This document shows positions 8,816 to 20,300 of a DNA stretch of 64,000 bases, in pieces. The notes under the pieces were generated by a model, which did not search any database, had not been told where the DNA came from, and worked only from the letters and a program-made list of their open reading frames with translations. The translations under genes and the position numbers were made by a program. Position 1 is the stretch's first letter; each line of letters starts with the position of its first letter. Source of the stretch: Nanobdellati archaeon (GTDB lineage Archaea > EX4484-52 > GLR71); assembly GCA_019429005.1 (NCBI GenBank), contig JAHYJR010000005.1:54581-118580 (forward strand). Direction: 5' to 3'.

Positions 8816-9350
8816 TTTTATTTTAAGTAATTTCAATAAAAAACGAAGAAAAGGTCAGTTTATGATTATCGGTGCGGTAATCGTTGCTGTTATGCTTTAT
8901 AAGGTTGCAGCTATACTTAATGAGAATCAACATTTTGATCCATCCTTTGCTCAAAAAGATATTTCAACAAATATCTTTAAAGATATAGAATTAGGTCTTT
9001 ATAAGACTGCGACAAATAATCATATTTTTGATAATGATGTACTTGAACTTGTAAATTTTTATAAACGGTTATATCTGCGTGAAGGTTATTATATAGATAT
9101 TTATGTAAATGAATCTTATAATTATTCTAAGCCAACTTCTATAACATTTAGTTCAAAAATGTTAAATTATCATAAAGATTTAGTGCTTTACGTTGTTGAT
9201 TCTAAGGATTGCACTCTTTTTGAAACTGAAGATCGTTGTGATTTTATAGATCCTGTTTTATGCTCTTCAATACAAGGTCAAGGTCTTAGTTGTCCAGAAC
9301 CTGGTTATTTTATAGATAATTGTTGTAAAAGTTATAAAAAATGCTGTTGA
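8808..9350 (+). CDS. Pilin-like protein with cysteine-rich C-terminus
   Basis: About 181 residues from a GTG start. The n-region ends KKRRKGQ, then FMIIGAVIVAVMLYKVAAIL, another class III prepilin signal. The GTG at 8808 is chosen because a strong SD (GGGGGTGG, 8796-8803) lies 4 nt upstream and because it overlaps the end of the preceding gene by 8 nt, indicating coupled translation. A longer reading from 8760 would add a spurious hydrophobic segment. The last 50 residues hold eight cysteines, including two CC pairs (DNCCKS, KKCC), so the exported tail is probably disulfide-stabilised. It is the last pilus gene before truA. Confidence 0.7.
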   Translation: MFNFILSNFNKKRRKGQFMIIGAVIVAVMLYKVAAILNENQHFDPSFAQKDISTNIFKDIELGLYKTATNNHIFDNDVLELVNFYKRLYLREGYYIDIYVNESYNYSKPTSITFSSKMLNYHKDLVLYVVDSKDCTLFETEDRCDFIDPVLCSSIQGQGLSCPEPGYFIDNCCKSYKKCC

Positions 9351-9362
9351 TTATATTCTTAT

Positions 9363-10181
9363 ATGGAAACTGTATATTTGAAATTTGCATATCTTGGGGA
9401 TAACTTTAGTGGTTTGCAAATGCAACCTCATTTTTTAAAATTGAGGACTGTTGAGGGTGATATTGTAACAGCCTTAATTGATTTGGGTATAATCATAAGT
9501 AAAACTGAAAATTCTGTAAGAGTTTTGAGTCGAACTGATAAAGGTGTCTCTGCAATATTTAATATAATTAGTTTTAAATCAGATAAAACCTTTAAAATAG
9601 GTATGTTAAATAGTATTTTGAAGAATGATTTATGGGTTCTTGCAAAATCAATTCCCAAAGAATCGTTTGATTCTATTAAAACAACTTCAGCATTTGGTAA
9701 TCGTTTCAAAAAAAGATACAGATATCTGCTTTTTGGTAATTATAATATAATTAAGATCAAAGAAGCACTTTTTTTATTTTCAGGAACTCATGATTTTTCA
9801 AATTTTTCAAAACGAGATCTAACAAAGAACAAATCACCTATAAGAACAATTGAAGTTAAAGTTACAAGAAAAAAGTATTTGCCTGATGTATTAATAATAG
9901 ATATAAGGGGTAAAGGTTTTTTATGGCAGATGGTACGTCGTATTATTCAGTGTGCTGTTGATTATGCTAATGATAAAATTTCACTTGATAAGATCTCAAG
10001 ACTTCTTGATGGTGCTGACACAAAAAGTATCAAACCTATAGCTGCAAAAAATCTTATGCTTTTTAATGTTGATTCTGAAATAATTTTCGAAAAAGATGAT
10101 TATCATGCAATTAAATTTTTAAAGACCTTGCGGGATGATGCTGTTCGGAAAGCTGTATTTTTTGATAATTTAATACGTTAA
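9363..10181 (+). CDS. truA: tRNA pseudouridine synthase TruA
   Basis: Converts uridines of the anticodon stem-loop (positions 38-40 in the TruA family) to pseudouridine. It has 272 residues, a normal TruA length. The catalytic motif SRTDKGVSA is at residues 56-64, with Asp59 as the nucleophile; the second conserved block GKGFLWQMVRRI is at 183-194. The early FAYLGDNFSGLQMQP segment matches the family YDGxxFxGxQ region with some divergence. The ATG is 12 nt after the last pilus gene, so it may be read from the same transcript although functionally unrelated. A long non-coding gap follows. Confidence 0.93.
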   Translation: METVYLKFAYLGDNFSGLQMQPHFLKLRTVEGDIVTALIDLGIIISKTENSVRVLSRTDKGVSAIFNIISFKSDKTFKIGMLNSILKNDLWVLAKSIPKESFDSIKTTSAFGNRFKKRYRYLLFGNYNIIKIKEALFLFSGTHDFSNFSKRDLTKNKSPIRTIEVKVTRKKYLPDVLIIDIRGKGFLWQMVRRIIQCAVDYANDKISLDKISRLLDGADTKSIKPIAAKNLMLFNVDSEIIFEKDDYHAIKFLKTLRDDAVRKAVFFDNLIR

Positions 10182-10368
10182 TTTATATTATATCGTTTGA
10201 GTGTATTTTTTTATATATTATAATATGACTATAATACGTTATGTTTATATTATACAAATATTATAATTATATTATAATTATATGTCTTAATAATATCATG
10301 TATTTATATTATTATATATTAATAAACTTACATTGTCATATGAATATAATATTATATTCTTATCCGTT

Positions 10369-10480
10369 TATAATCTTATTTATCTATAATCTTATTTATC
10401 TATAATCTTATTTATCTATAATCTTATTTATCTATAATCTTATTTATCTATAATCTTATTTATCTATAATCTTATTTATC
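10369..10480. repeat. Tandem repeat, seven perfect 16-bp copies
   Basis: The unit TATAATCTTATTTATC is repeated seven times head to tail without a mismatch (7 x 16 = 112 bp), then decays (tataaactta). There are no spacers, so this is not a CRISPR array. Perfect identity implies recent slippage expansion or homogenisation. Confidence 0.95.
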
Positions 10481-10795
10481 TATAAACTTATATTACTATT
10501 TAATTATAGTAATATTGTATCATATATGTATATTTATATTAAATTATATTTTTATCTTAATATATTTTTAGTAATGTATAAACATATATATTTATGTTAT
10601 TATATTTAGATATGTTTATATTGAACTAAATATATATTGTTATTATAATTATATTGATATATCACCATATTAATTATATATATATATATATATATGTATA
10701 GTATACTAATATCTGTATATATTTATATTATATCAATCTAATTAGAACACGGTTTTAAAAATATTTTATTTTTAAAAAATAGTTTATAACCGGAA

Positions 10796-10804
10796 TTTAT
10801 ATAA
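10796..10804 (+). promoter_or_regulatory. TATA-like box upstream of the 137-residue hypothetical gene
   Basis: TTTATATAA sits 24-32 nt upstream of the ATG at 10828, preceded by a purine-rich AACCGGAA element in the BRE position. This fits a leaderless archaeal promoter. Confidence 0.5.
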
Positions 10805-10827
10805 ATAATAAAATATATTTATATACT

Positions 10828-11241
10828 ATGTATTTAGAAGATATGTCTATTATTACGGCTCAAGATATAGAAGAATTATGTTCATATATAAAAAAATATT
10901 CAGAGGATGTATCTAGTTTAGTCGGAGTTATAGAAACAAATAACAAGTTAAAATCTGAACTAAAGACTCCTGAACTGAAGAATTGTAGATATGTTGATTT
11001 TGGTGAAGGTAAAAAGTATGCTATTGTACAGAATGGTTCATCTCTAAGAATTCTTTATAACTCGGAGGGTCATATAAATATACAAGATATGAATCCTTTT
11101 TCAGCTAAGATGTATGAAGGTGATATTGATATGTTTAAAGCTGCTTTAAATGATAAGTATAAACACAAACCTGAAGTTCTTACTGGTCTTATGTCTACTT
11201 TCAAGAAAATTGATGATTTGAAACCTAAACAGAATTCTTAA
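10828..11241 (+). CDS. Hypothetical protein
   Basis: A 137-residue soluble protein that I do not recognise. It has no signal peptide or membrane segment. The N-terminal 45 residues look helical (AQDIEELCSYIKKYSEDVSSL), the middle (about 52-90) looks beta-rich (CRYVDFGEGKKYAIVQNG), and the C-terminal part is helical and lysine-rich. It stands alone between a 646-bp gap and the convergent giant surface gene, with its own TATA-like box and a T-rich stretch (11255-11280) downstream that could terminate it. An alternative in-frame ATG is at 10843. Codon use looks like its neighbours. Function unknown. Confidence 0.65.
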   Translation: MYLEDMSIITAQDIEELCSYIKKYSEDVSSLVGVIETNNKLKSELKTPELKNCRYVDFGEGKKYAIVQNGSSLRILYNSEGHINIQDMNPFSAKMYEGDIDMFKAALNDKYKHKPEVLTGLMSTFKKIDDLKPKQNS

Positions 11242-11327
11242 ATTAAGTTAGCATTATATTTTTTTTAAATTACTTTTTTATTCAGTTACTTTTTCACTTA
11301 GGTCTATTATTATATTTCAAATAATAT

Positions 11328-14300
11328 CTATATTTGATCTAACCTACGAGGTATAATTTGTTCTGTATCTTCTGATACTACATCACGTATTTGGTTAATA
11401 TCACTCATAACCTGTTTGTTTATGTTATTCAAATCATTTGATACTGTATTCTCAAATGTTCTTGTTTGTTCAGCGACAAGTCGTGGTATACTTTCAATAT
11501 TATTTTCAATTGTTCTTTCAAAACTCCTTATTTCATTTACCGATTCTGACATAAATGGTGGGGATGGTGGTGGTAATATTGGTGAAAGCTCAGGTTTTTC
11601 GTTAACAATCGAATCGTATTTAGATTCATAGTTCATGAGTTTTCTATTTTTAAGATATTTATATATTATAATTGTTGAAACACCAAGTAATGCAAGTATA
11701 GCTAGGTATTTTGCCCATATAAATCCATCTTCGGTTGTATCTACAAGACATAATGGTGATGCTGCACAATCTCCACACGAACAATCTTCATCTATGTCAC
11801 AGATACCATTTCCACACACAGAATCTGAAATTATTATAGGTGGTATGTAGAACCCTGTTGCAAAAATAAGTGGTTTTGAAAACTCGAGGAAACCATTACT
11901 TTTGAATGTATAATCATTTATTTTATATCTAATTGTTATTATATCTTCATCAGAGCTTACATTTTCAAACATGATATTGATTGAATTAAGTAATGTATTG
12001 ACTGTAATCTTACCATTATTTGCAAGTACTGTAACTTTATCAAGTTTTAAGGAATCTGGTAACTGTTCACTTATGATAAGCTGATCTATTATTTTTTTCC
12101 CTGTATAATTTATTTCAAGTGTGACGATATATTTACCGTTTTCAAGAGTTTGATATCTTTTAGCTGAAATATCGTTATATACCTCATTTGTGATTTCAGA
12201 TATCGTATTCATATCATCTTCAGTTACAATTTGACCTGTAAGTGATTTAATCATAGTCCTTACTTCATAGAGTAATGTCTTTCTAATTTGGTCAGGTGTC
12301 TTTTTGAATGTGTATGACATGAAATCTGCTTCTGTGCCTTTAGAATCTTTACTGCCTGCATATGGTAATGGTATTGAAAATCCTGAAGAGGATGAGCTTC
12401 CGCATCCAACACATCCTGTTGTTTGTGTTGTTGCAGGTATGTCTTGTATTATCGTAACTGTAATCTGTTTCAATTCACTTTCAGATATGTTAAAAATACT
12501 ACTTTGTGTTATGTATGTTTTATCTGAAATAGTATATTCTGCTTGTATGAGTAATGCTTCTGTATATTTTGTTGTATTAACACCAATCATACCAAGTCCA
12601 GCGATATTAGTTGAAGTTGTTATGTTTGTTGTCATATTTGTACTGACGTTCAAGATTACAGTATTATACATAAGTGTTAGTTTTGCGTTATTTAGCAGTG
12701 TACCCTGTTGGTTTTTGACAGTTATGTTTAAGTATGCATACTTACTTCTATTCATATACACATCCGTTGTCACAAAATTGGTTGTTTTTGTTTCAAATAT
12801 GTGTTTATTTTGGAATATATTATATGTTCCATTAACACTTGTTCCAATAGCGCTATAATTATTTTTGTAAAGATATTTGAAATCTAGTTCACCTATAGCT
12901 GTTGATTTTATGAGTGTTTGGCCTTGTGCATCAACAGTAAGGCCTGTATCATTCCAAACATAAATGAATATAGTATCATCTTTGATTGTTTCTCTTGAGA
13001 TATTATACATATCTTTTACATCATATAGATTCATATACACTGTTACTGGTGTTATATTGAGCTTATTTATTATATTAAGTCCATTTTCAGGTATGTTTTC
13101 TTGTATGTTTATATTGCTTTCATAATATCCAAATCCAAGATTATCTGCATCAATTACATATTTGTAGTTTGGTGTTATACTGTTTAGATTCCAATATTTA
13201 TCTGTAATCACATTATTGAATGTTAAAATTCCATTATTATCTGTAAGTCCTGTAAGTGTTTTATTGAATCCGTTTAATGCGATATCTGTATTTTTATATA
13301 TTGTAACATTTACATCTTCAAATGCACCAGTTTCGTTTGTTATATTGAATTTGATTCTGGTATCATTAAGTGTCATAGTTTGATTATTTCCATTTATTTC
13401 ATCTTCACCAAATATGGCTTCAAGCAAATAACTTTTATTAACAAAACCTAAACTTAGTATCTGCATTGCATTTGGTACAACTGTATATTGTCCATATGGT
13501 ATATTTGACACTGTAATACCTGTTCCGGATGTTCCTGAATATACTAGACCTGTAGGCCCTGATAAAGATAAGCTGATGTTCTCAACCGTACTTCCTGTAT
13601 CATTTACAAATTTTATGAGTATTTCTGTATTGTTCAATAAATACGTAATCTCATTATTTTTACCGCTCATCTGATCTGTTACTGTGAGATTGAATGTATT
13701 GTTTCCATCATATGCGAATATATTGCTTGCAAAGGATATGCTATATGTGCCTGTCGGCACAAGACTGAACATTACGGAACCATTATCATTTGTAATATTA
13801 TTGAAGTAACATAATCCTTTTTGATTTTGAACATTTGTACAATTATAAAGCGACATAGCTATACCAAGATTTTCAACAGAACCTAAACTTTCATCTTTGA
13901 ATATAAGGTTTACTTTTGTTGTGTTAAGTGTGACATTTATTTCATTTTCTTGATTTGTAATACTTGTATACATTATATTCGCAACACTATATCCTAAATA
14001 GCCACCATCAACTTTTGCATTTTGTGTACTTGCCTCCATATGTCTTTGAACTGTTCCATTCTCATTTGTTGTTAATATACAACTTGTAGTTTCATCAATA
14101 CAGCTATAATATGGATTAAATGTTATTGAAATGTTTGCAAGTGTTAAGTTGGTATCACTTTGCACATTAAATCTATTAATTGCAGCTCCTCCTTGATACA
14201 TATATAGTTCCATATCTGTTTCTGTTCCGTTGAATAAATCAGTGATTGTAGTTTCAAAATTTGTAACATATAAGGTTAAGTCCCATGGACTGAATAATGG

Positions 14301-17300
14301 ATTTATAGATATAATAAAATGACCAACTATGTCTGTTATACTTTCGTAATACTTAGATATCCCTTTTTTAAATTTAATTCCAACATTTACAATTGGTGTT
14401 TGTATATTTTTCTCATCAAATAATTGTTTATTATAAATTGTACCGCTTACAGTTCCTTGTCCTATAAGGCTGAAATTATATTCTGATGTTGAACTGTTAT
14501 ATAACACATTGTTTTTTAAAACATCTTTTAAATATCGACCATCAGCTTCAATAAGGATATCATAATTTTGTTTTAAATCATTATACAAAGTCGCACCAGG
14601 TATATATGGACTTGCTGCTATTGAATAATAACCATTTGAATCTGTTTTTGTGGTATACCTTACATTTTGAAGTTCGCCACTGCTATATTGTCCAAATGAA
14701 ACAACAGCATCTTCTACAAATTGACAGTCGTTATGTGTACAATATTTATCCGTAATAAAACCTTCAACTGTTGCAAGACCTGTAAGATTGATTTTTTCTT
14801 TTCCATTTAATTCAGTTAAATTAGTATATGTACCGTTGTATAGACCACCCTCAACACCATATGTATCTAATGAATCATATTGACTGTATCCTTTAGCATC
14901 AACTCTAACATAATATTTACTATCTGCTTTTATTTGGATCTCACCAAATTCATTTGTATTAGCTTCAGAAAATACAAGTTTTCCTACAGGCAATTTTTCA
15001 ATCAAATCAATTCCATAACCTGCAAATTGACCATCTATCCTAATATCATAAAAACCATCTGGTAGTGTGAATGTAATATTTCCACCACTATTTGTAAGGT
15101 TACTTGCTATAAGATATTCGTCTAAAAAGTTTGAATCTCCTTTATATATAGACACATTAGCTAGTGGAATTCCACTTCCGCCTGCAGTTGCCTGTATTGT
15201 TATGTTCCAGTTATCACCGATTATTGATTTGTAAATATTTGATCTGTTTATGCCTTTATGATAATCATAGAACATCACAGATTCATCAAGACCCATAAGT
15301 GATGGATTATTTGTATTTAAAGGGTCATCATTTAATGGTGGATCTATCCATATGCTGAGGTTATCTCCTGCAAATATGCTGAACCTTGTTGAATTTTGAC
15401 CATCTGTTTTATTGCTGACAATTACACTTATGTTACAGTCCATACATGGTAAGACTCTCTCAAATACTCGAGTACCATCAGCAAATGTTAATCCGCTTAA
15501 TGTGTTGTTCATAGCATCAACTGCTGCTGTCACATTATCACTCATGTATACAGTAACATTTGCATCTCCTATAGGGTAATATGTTGCGTTTGTAACATTG
15601 ACTTCAAGTACAGTCATGTTAATGTTTATGGTATATGATGTTGTTGTTTTGTTAATCTCAATAAGTTGTGGATGTGTATAATTTTCATAACCTTGCATAG
15701 TTCCGTCTATATTAAGCGTATAATTATTGTATGGTATTTTTTTGAATGTTGCATTAAATGGATCTGATTCAAGTGCCATGCCATTAAATGTTATTGTAGT
15801 ACCATTTCCATACATATCGAATTCAATATTTGAACCATTTGATGTTATGTTTAAGTGTAATTTATTCTCTTCAATAACAATTGTTTGGTTGTTTCGTCCC
15901 CATGTAAGTTGTGTTTGGTAATTTTGTATTATGGTGCTATTATAACCAATCTGTGTTCCATCTATAACAAGGTTGTACACTTCACCCGGATCACCAACAA
16001 CAACACGCCTTAATGTTGCAGTACTATTTGTAGTCTGATTTGTAATGTCTGAGGTGTATGGTAATATATCATTTTCAAGAAGGCTGACAATCACATTATC
16101 ATCAACCTGTGCTGTGCCGTTTGTAACATTTATAACAAGATAATTTTCTGTAAGTGTTGCATTTTTAGTTGTTACAGTACCTATCGTGATACTAAACAAT
16201 TCTGTTTCATTAAGATTATATCCATTATGACGTCCATCTGCAGATATCTTATGGTTTCCTGGAATTAGTGTTGTGCTTACAAATTGTACATAACCATCTT
16301 TATCTGAATCTGTTGTTGACATAACAATATCATCTGTAGAGTTCAAAAGATTTATTATTGTACCTTCAGTGGTTGCAGTTATGATTTTGTTTATTTCGTC
16401 ATATATATACACATTTATTATGGTAGTACCTCCAAGGTTTACTGGTGTAGGGTATGTATTATTACCATAATCAATCACAATTGTTGTGTCGTTCCATTGT
16501 GTATAACCTGACATATTGATACTTAATAAAGCCCATGCTTCAGACAACAATTTATTGAATGTTACGATACCATTTATGTCTGTAAGTGCTGTAAGTGCAA
16601 TTCCTTGTGCGTTATTGATGATGCTTGTCATTGAACTATCTGTCCAGATAGATACATTTGCACCTTGTAATGGATTAATTCCATCACTTGTGACTAATAT
16701 TTCAAATAAATTTTCATCAATATATACTGTCTGTATATTTTGACTTCCAAGTGTTAGGTTAACTTGGTATTGTGTTAAACTGTAACCTTCCTTTGTACCA
16801 TTTATAGTTATATTGTATGTTCCGGAAAGTAATGTTCCGTCTCCAAGAAGTACTTCACCTCCACTTGTTATGTTTGTATAATTTTCAGCAGGGTTGTTTT
16901 CTTTTACCATTGAAACATTTATATTATTTAAATCGCTTTGTGTTGATGAATCTCTGACTATTATTCTTGTAAATGTCTGTTGTAGGTCGAGTTCAACATA
17001 TCTGAAACCATCTGAGAAGTTTGTTGATTGGTCTAATGTAATCTCTCCGGTATAATTATTATGTCCATCAAGTGATATAGAGATATTATAAGTACCCCAC
17101 AATAAACCACGGAATGTAACATTTTCACCATCTCCACCAACATCTGTAATACCTATTACTTGTAAATTAGAACCTGTTGAATTCTGTGCGATTGTGCTGC
17201 CGACAGGTCCGGACCATAAGGTTACATTAGCACCTTGTACAGAACTACCTTCAATAAATAATACTAGTTCATTGTTTTTCAGTGTAAGATCAACATGTTT

Positions 17301-20300
17301 TGATTGATCTGGTAATACATATATATACGCTTCAGTTATATTGTATCCTTTAGCTGTTCCATTCACAGTTATGTTTTGGTATGATTGCAAATTGCTAAAT
17401 GATACTAATCCATTTATTGTTGTATTTTTAATGTAGAAATCTGAACCTATATCTATTAATGTTTCTGCATCAGTTGGATTTGATTGGTTTATGAACACAT
17501 CTTCAATTATAATATAATCTGTACCACTTATAATTAATGGAAGTGTACTGAAGTCATATGTGTTAGGTGTTCCATCATAATTTATTGTTACATCGTTGAT
17601 TGTAAATGACACCATTGTAATATTGTGTATGTTACTTAGATTATCTTTTATATTTAAAACTGTACCAATTTCAAGTATTGCTTTACCCTTTGTTTTGATT
17701 TCGACATCGTCTATTACAGGGAATCCTGTTTCATCAGTTATATTTAATATTAGATTTCCTGCATGTGGTGGTAATATTATAGGTGTTGATGTCATGTTTA
17801 TTATTGTTCCTGCTTGTGCTTCCGTAATCAGTATATCTGTGGTGTTTGTATAATAATTGGATGGTATGTCTAGTGCCGTCAATGTATTTATGCCTGAAGG
17901 CACATATTCAAATGTGTGTGTGTTGTTTACTGTATAATTGAGTAGATATGGTCCTGTTAAACCTATGATTTGTGTGTTATTTATTATGATTCCTCGCGGA
18001 TCTGATGCTGTAAGAATCAATACTGTTTTATTTATGTTGAATGTTTGATTATAGGTGATACCCGCTGTAGTTATATTTATATTACCAGCTGTATTTCCAC
18101 AACCTAGGCTTGATGCATTTACATTTATATCAAAATATCCTGTTGGGACTTCACTAAACATTGTTAAATTATTGAACGTTGTATTTGTATCATTGTTTTT
18201 GATACCTATTATGTTTGGATTTCGCTCTATATAGACTGTGGCGTTTGTTGTATTAGATAAATTATCACACGTTACATATACTTCAAGTTCTGTGCTAGTA
18301 AGTGATTTTATAAATGTCAAATTATTGAAGTAATGGTATAAACTGACTTTTGCATTTTCTATTGGTGATATTGCCATATCATAGTTTTGGCTGTCTTTAA
18401 CTTCAATTTCAAATACGGGTTCAATTACAAAATTATATGGGCTTGTACCATATCCTGTGCAACCTTGTTCACATTTTGTTATGTCTGTGTATTGGCTTGA
18501 ATGTGTGGTTATCTTATATGTGAGTGTGCTTGGTATTTTTGCACTGAAGTTTCCATATATGTCTGTGCTTTTATAATATGAGAATCCCTTAATTGTATCA
18601 TATATTATTATGTCTGCATTTTGTACGGGTTCATCGAAAAGTGTTTTAACTGAACCTGTTATTGTAATTGAACCATCAAGTCTTGGATTTATAACTATTG
18701 ATTGATTTGCAGGATATCCTATCCCTAGAAGACTACTATTCCATGCAAGGTATCCACTTTTATCTACAAGTATCTTATAATTTCCCGAAAGTCCTATCTG
18801 GTAATCAAAGTTACCATTTGAATCTGATTGTAGTCTGTATATTGTCGTATCATTTGAATTATATTGTATTGTCATGTTTGCATATGGTATTTTTACAATG
18901 TTATTGTTGTATATTTCAGAATCTGTAACAATACCTGATAATCTGATGTTTCCTGTCATTTGTATTACAAAATCACGAGGGTTTGTCGGACTTGCAATTT
19001 GTTGTTCAGTATTATTGAACAAGTAAAAGCCATCAGCTATATAATAAACGTTATAATTGAGTGTCCCTGGAACATTTATACCAAATTCACCATTTGTATT
19101 TGTTGTTGTCTTATATAATTTTGTGCTGTTTATGTCATCTACATATACGAACGCATTAACTAGTTCTTGTTTGACTTTACCTGTATTTTGATCAAGTACA
19201 GTTCCATTTATCCATGAGTTTCCTTTTATCGTAATGTCAACTATATTTGATACTTGTGTTGTAGTTTCGATTGTTGTAATTGTATTATAACCATTTTTTT
19301 CTGCAGTTAGATAATATTCGCTGTTACCTTTCATCCTTGTATTGTATTCACCTGTATTGTTTGTTATGAGTGCATATGTGAAATATCCGGATGGTGTTGT
19401 TACATACGCTGTTATATTTACAAGATTTGCAGGTATTTCTGCAGGGTTATATTCATCTGCATAATTAAGGTTGATATCTATAACTTTTCCAGAGAGTGTT
19501 GCAGTACCATTTAATCTGATATCACCAGAATAGTTTCCAGTTAATGCAAGTGGTGCAGTTGCAGTATATCCATCGGAAAGTATGGATAACGCGTAACCCG
19601 TATTATCTCTAATCTTAAACGAGAATTCGCCAGTATTATTTGTAAATGTTGTGTATTTTATATTCTGATCAAAATCTTCAACAACTGTTATTGTTGCGTT
19701 ATATATAGGTTGCGTATTCCAATAATCTGTTATTTTTGCATATACTGTTGTAGGACCTTCAAGTGTTGTGCTTATTTCTTCAAAATCACCATAAACTAAG
19801 TTATTGGTGCTACTTTCTCCAACTATTTTGGTATTATATTTATTATGTGTGATTTTGATTCTATATCCATTTGTATTATTAAGCAGAGTTTTTGGTACAT
19901 ATAATTCATAATATCCATTTACATCTGTCAATATTGTGTAGAAATATTTGTTGTCGTATCCAAAAGGGTTTCCATTGGAATCAACAATTGTAACATTTGC
20001 ATTTTGTACTTTTATCGTAGTATTGTATGTATCTCTAAGAGTTCCATAAATTTTTGCAGTACCTTTTATAGCAATATTAAGTATTTCATCTTGTCTTGAT
20101 GTATATGGTATATTATAAGAATATGTTGAACTTTTGTATGTATCATAACTTGTATGATTTATTGTCACATAATAACTAGTATTTGTAGCAGTGACACTTC
20201 CAAACATAAGTATATTTCCATCTGAATCTGTTTTACAGATATTATCAATGCATCTGTAATTACCATAATTATTAATTGTTTCATCTATTCCAACTTTATA

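Larger units (their letters stand above)
10182..10827 (+). other. Non-coding AT-rich gap with tandem repeats
   Basis: These 646 bases contain almost only A and T, with no credible reading frame on either strand. They hold the seven-copy 16-bp repeat listed separately, a TA dinucleotide run around 10675-10696, and near the right end the promoter of the next gene. No tRNA or structured RNA is seen. Confidence 0.7.

Noticed and set aside
10369-10480. CRISPR array
   Set aside because: The 16-bp units are contiguous, with no unique spacers and no cas genes nearby.
12304-12858. Long + strand frame opposite the giant surface gene
   Set aside because: It is the antisense of a well-supported coding sequence; hydrophobic composition arises from the complementary codons.
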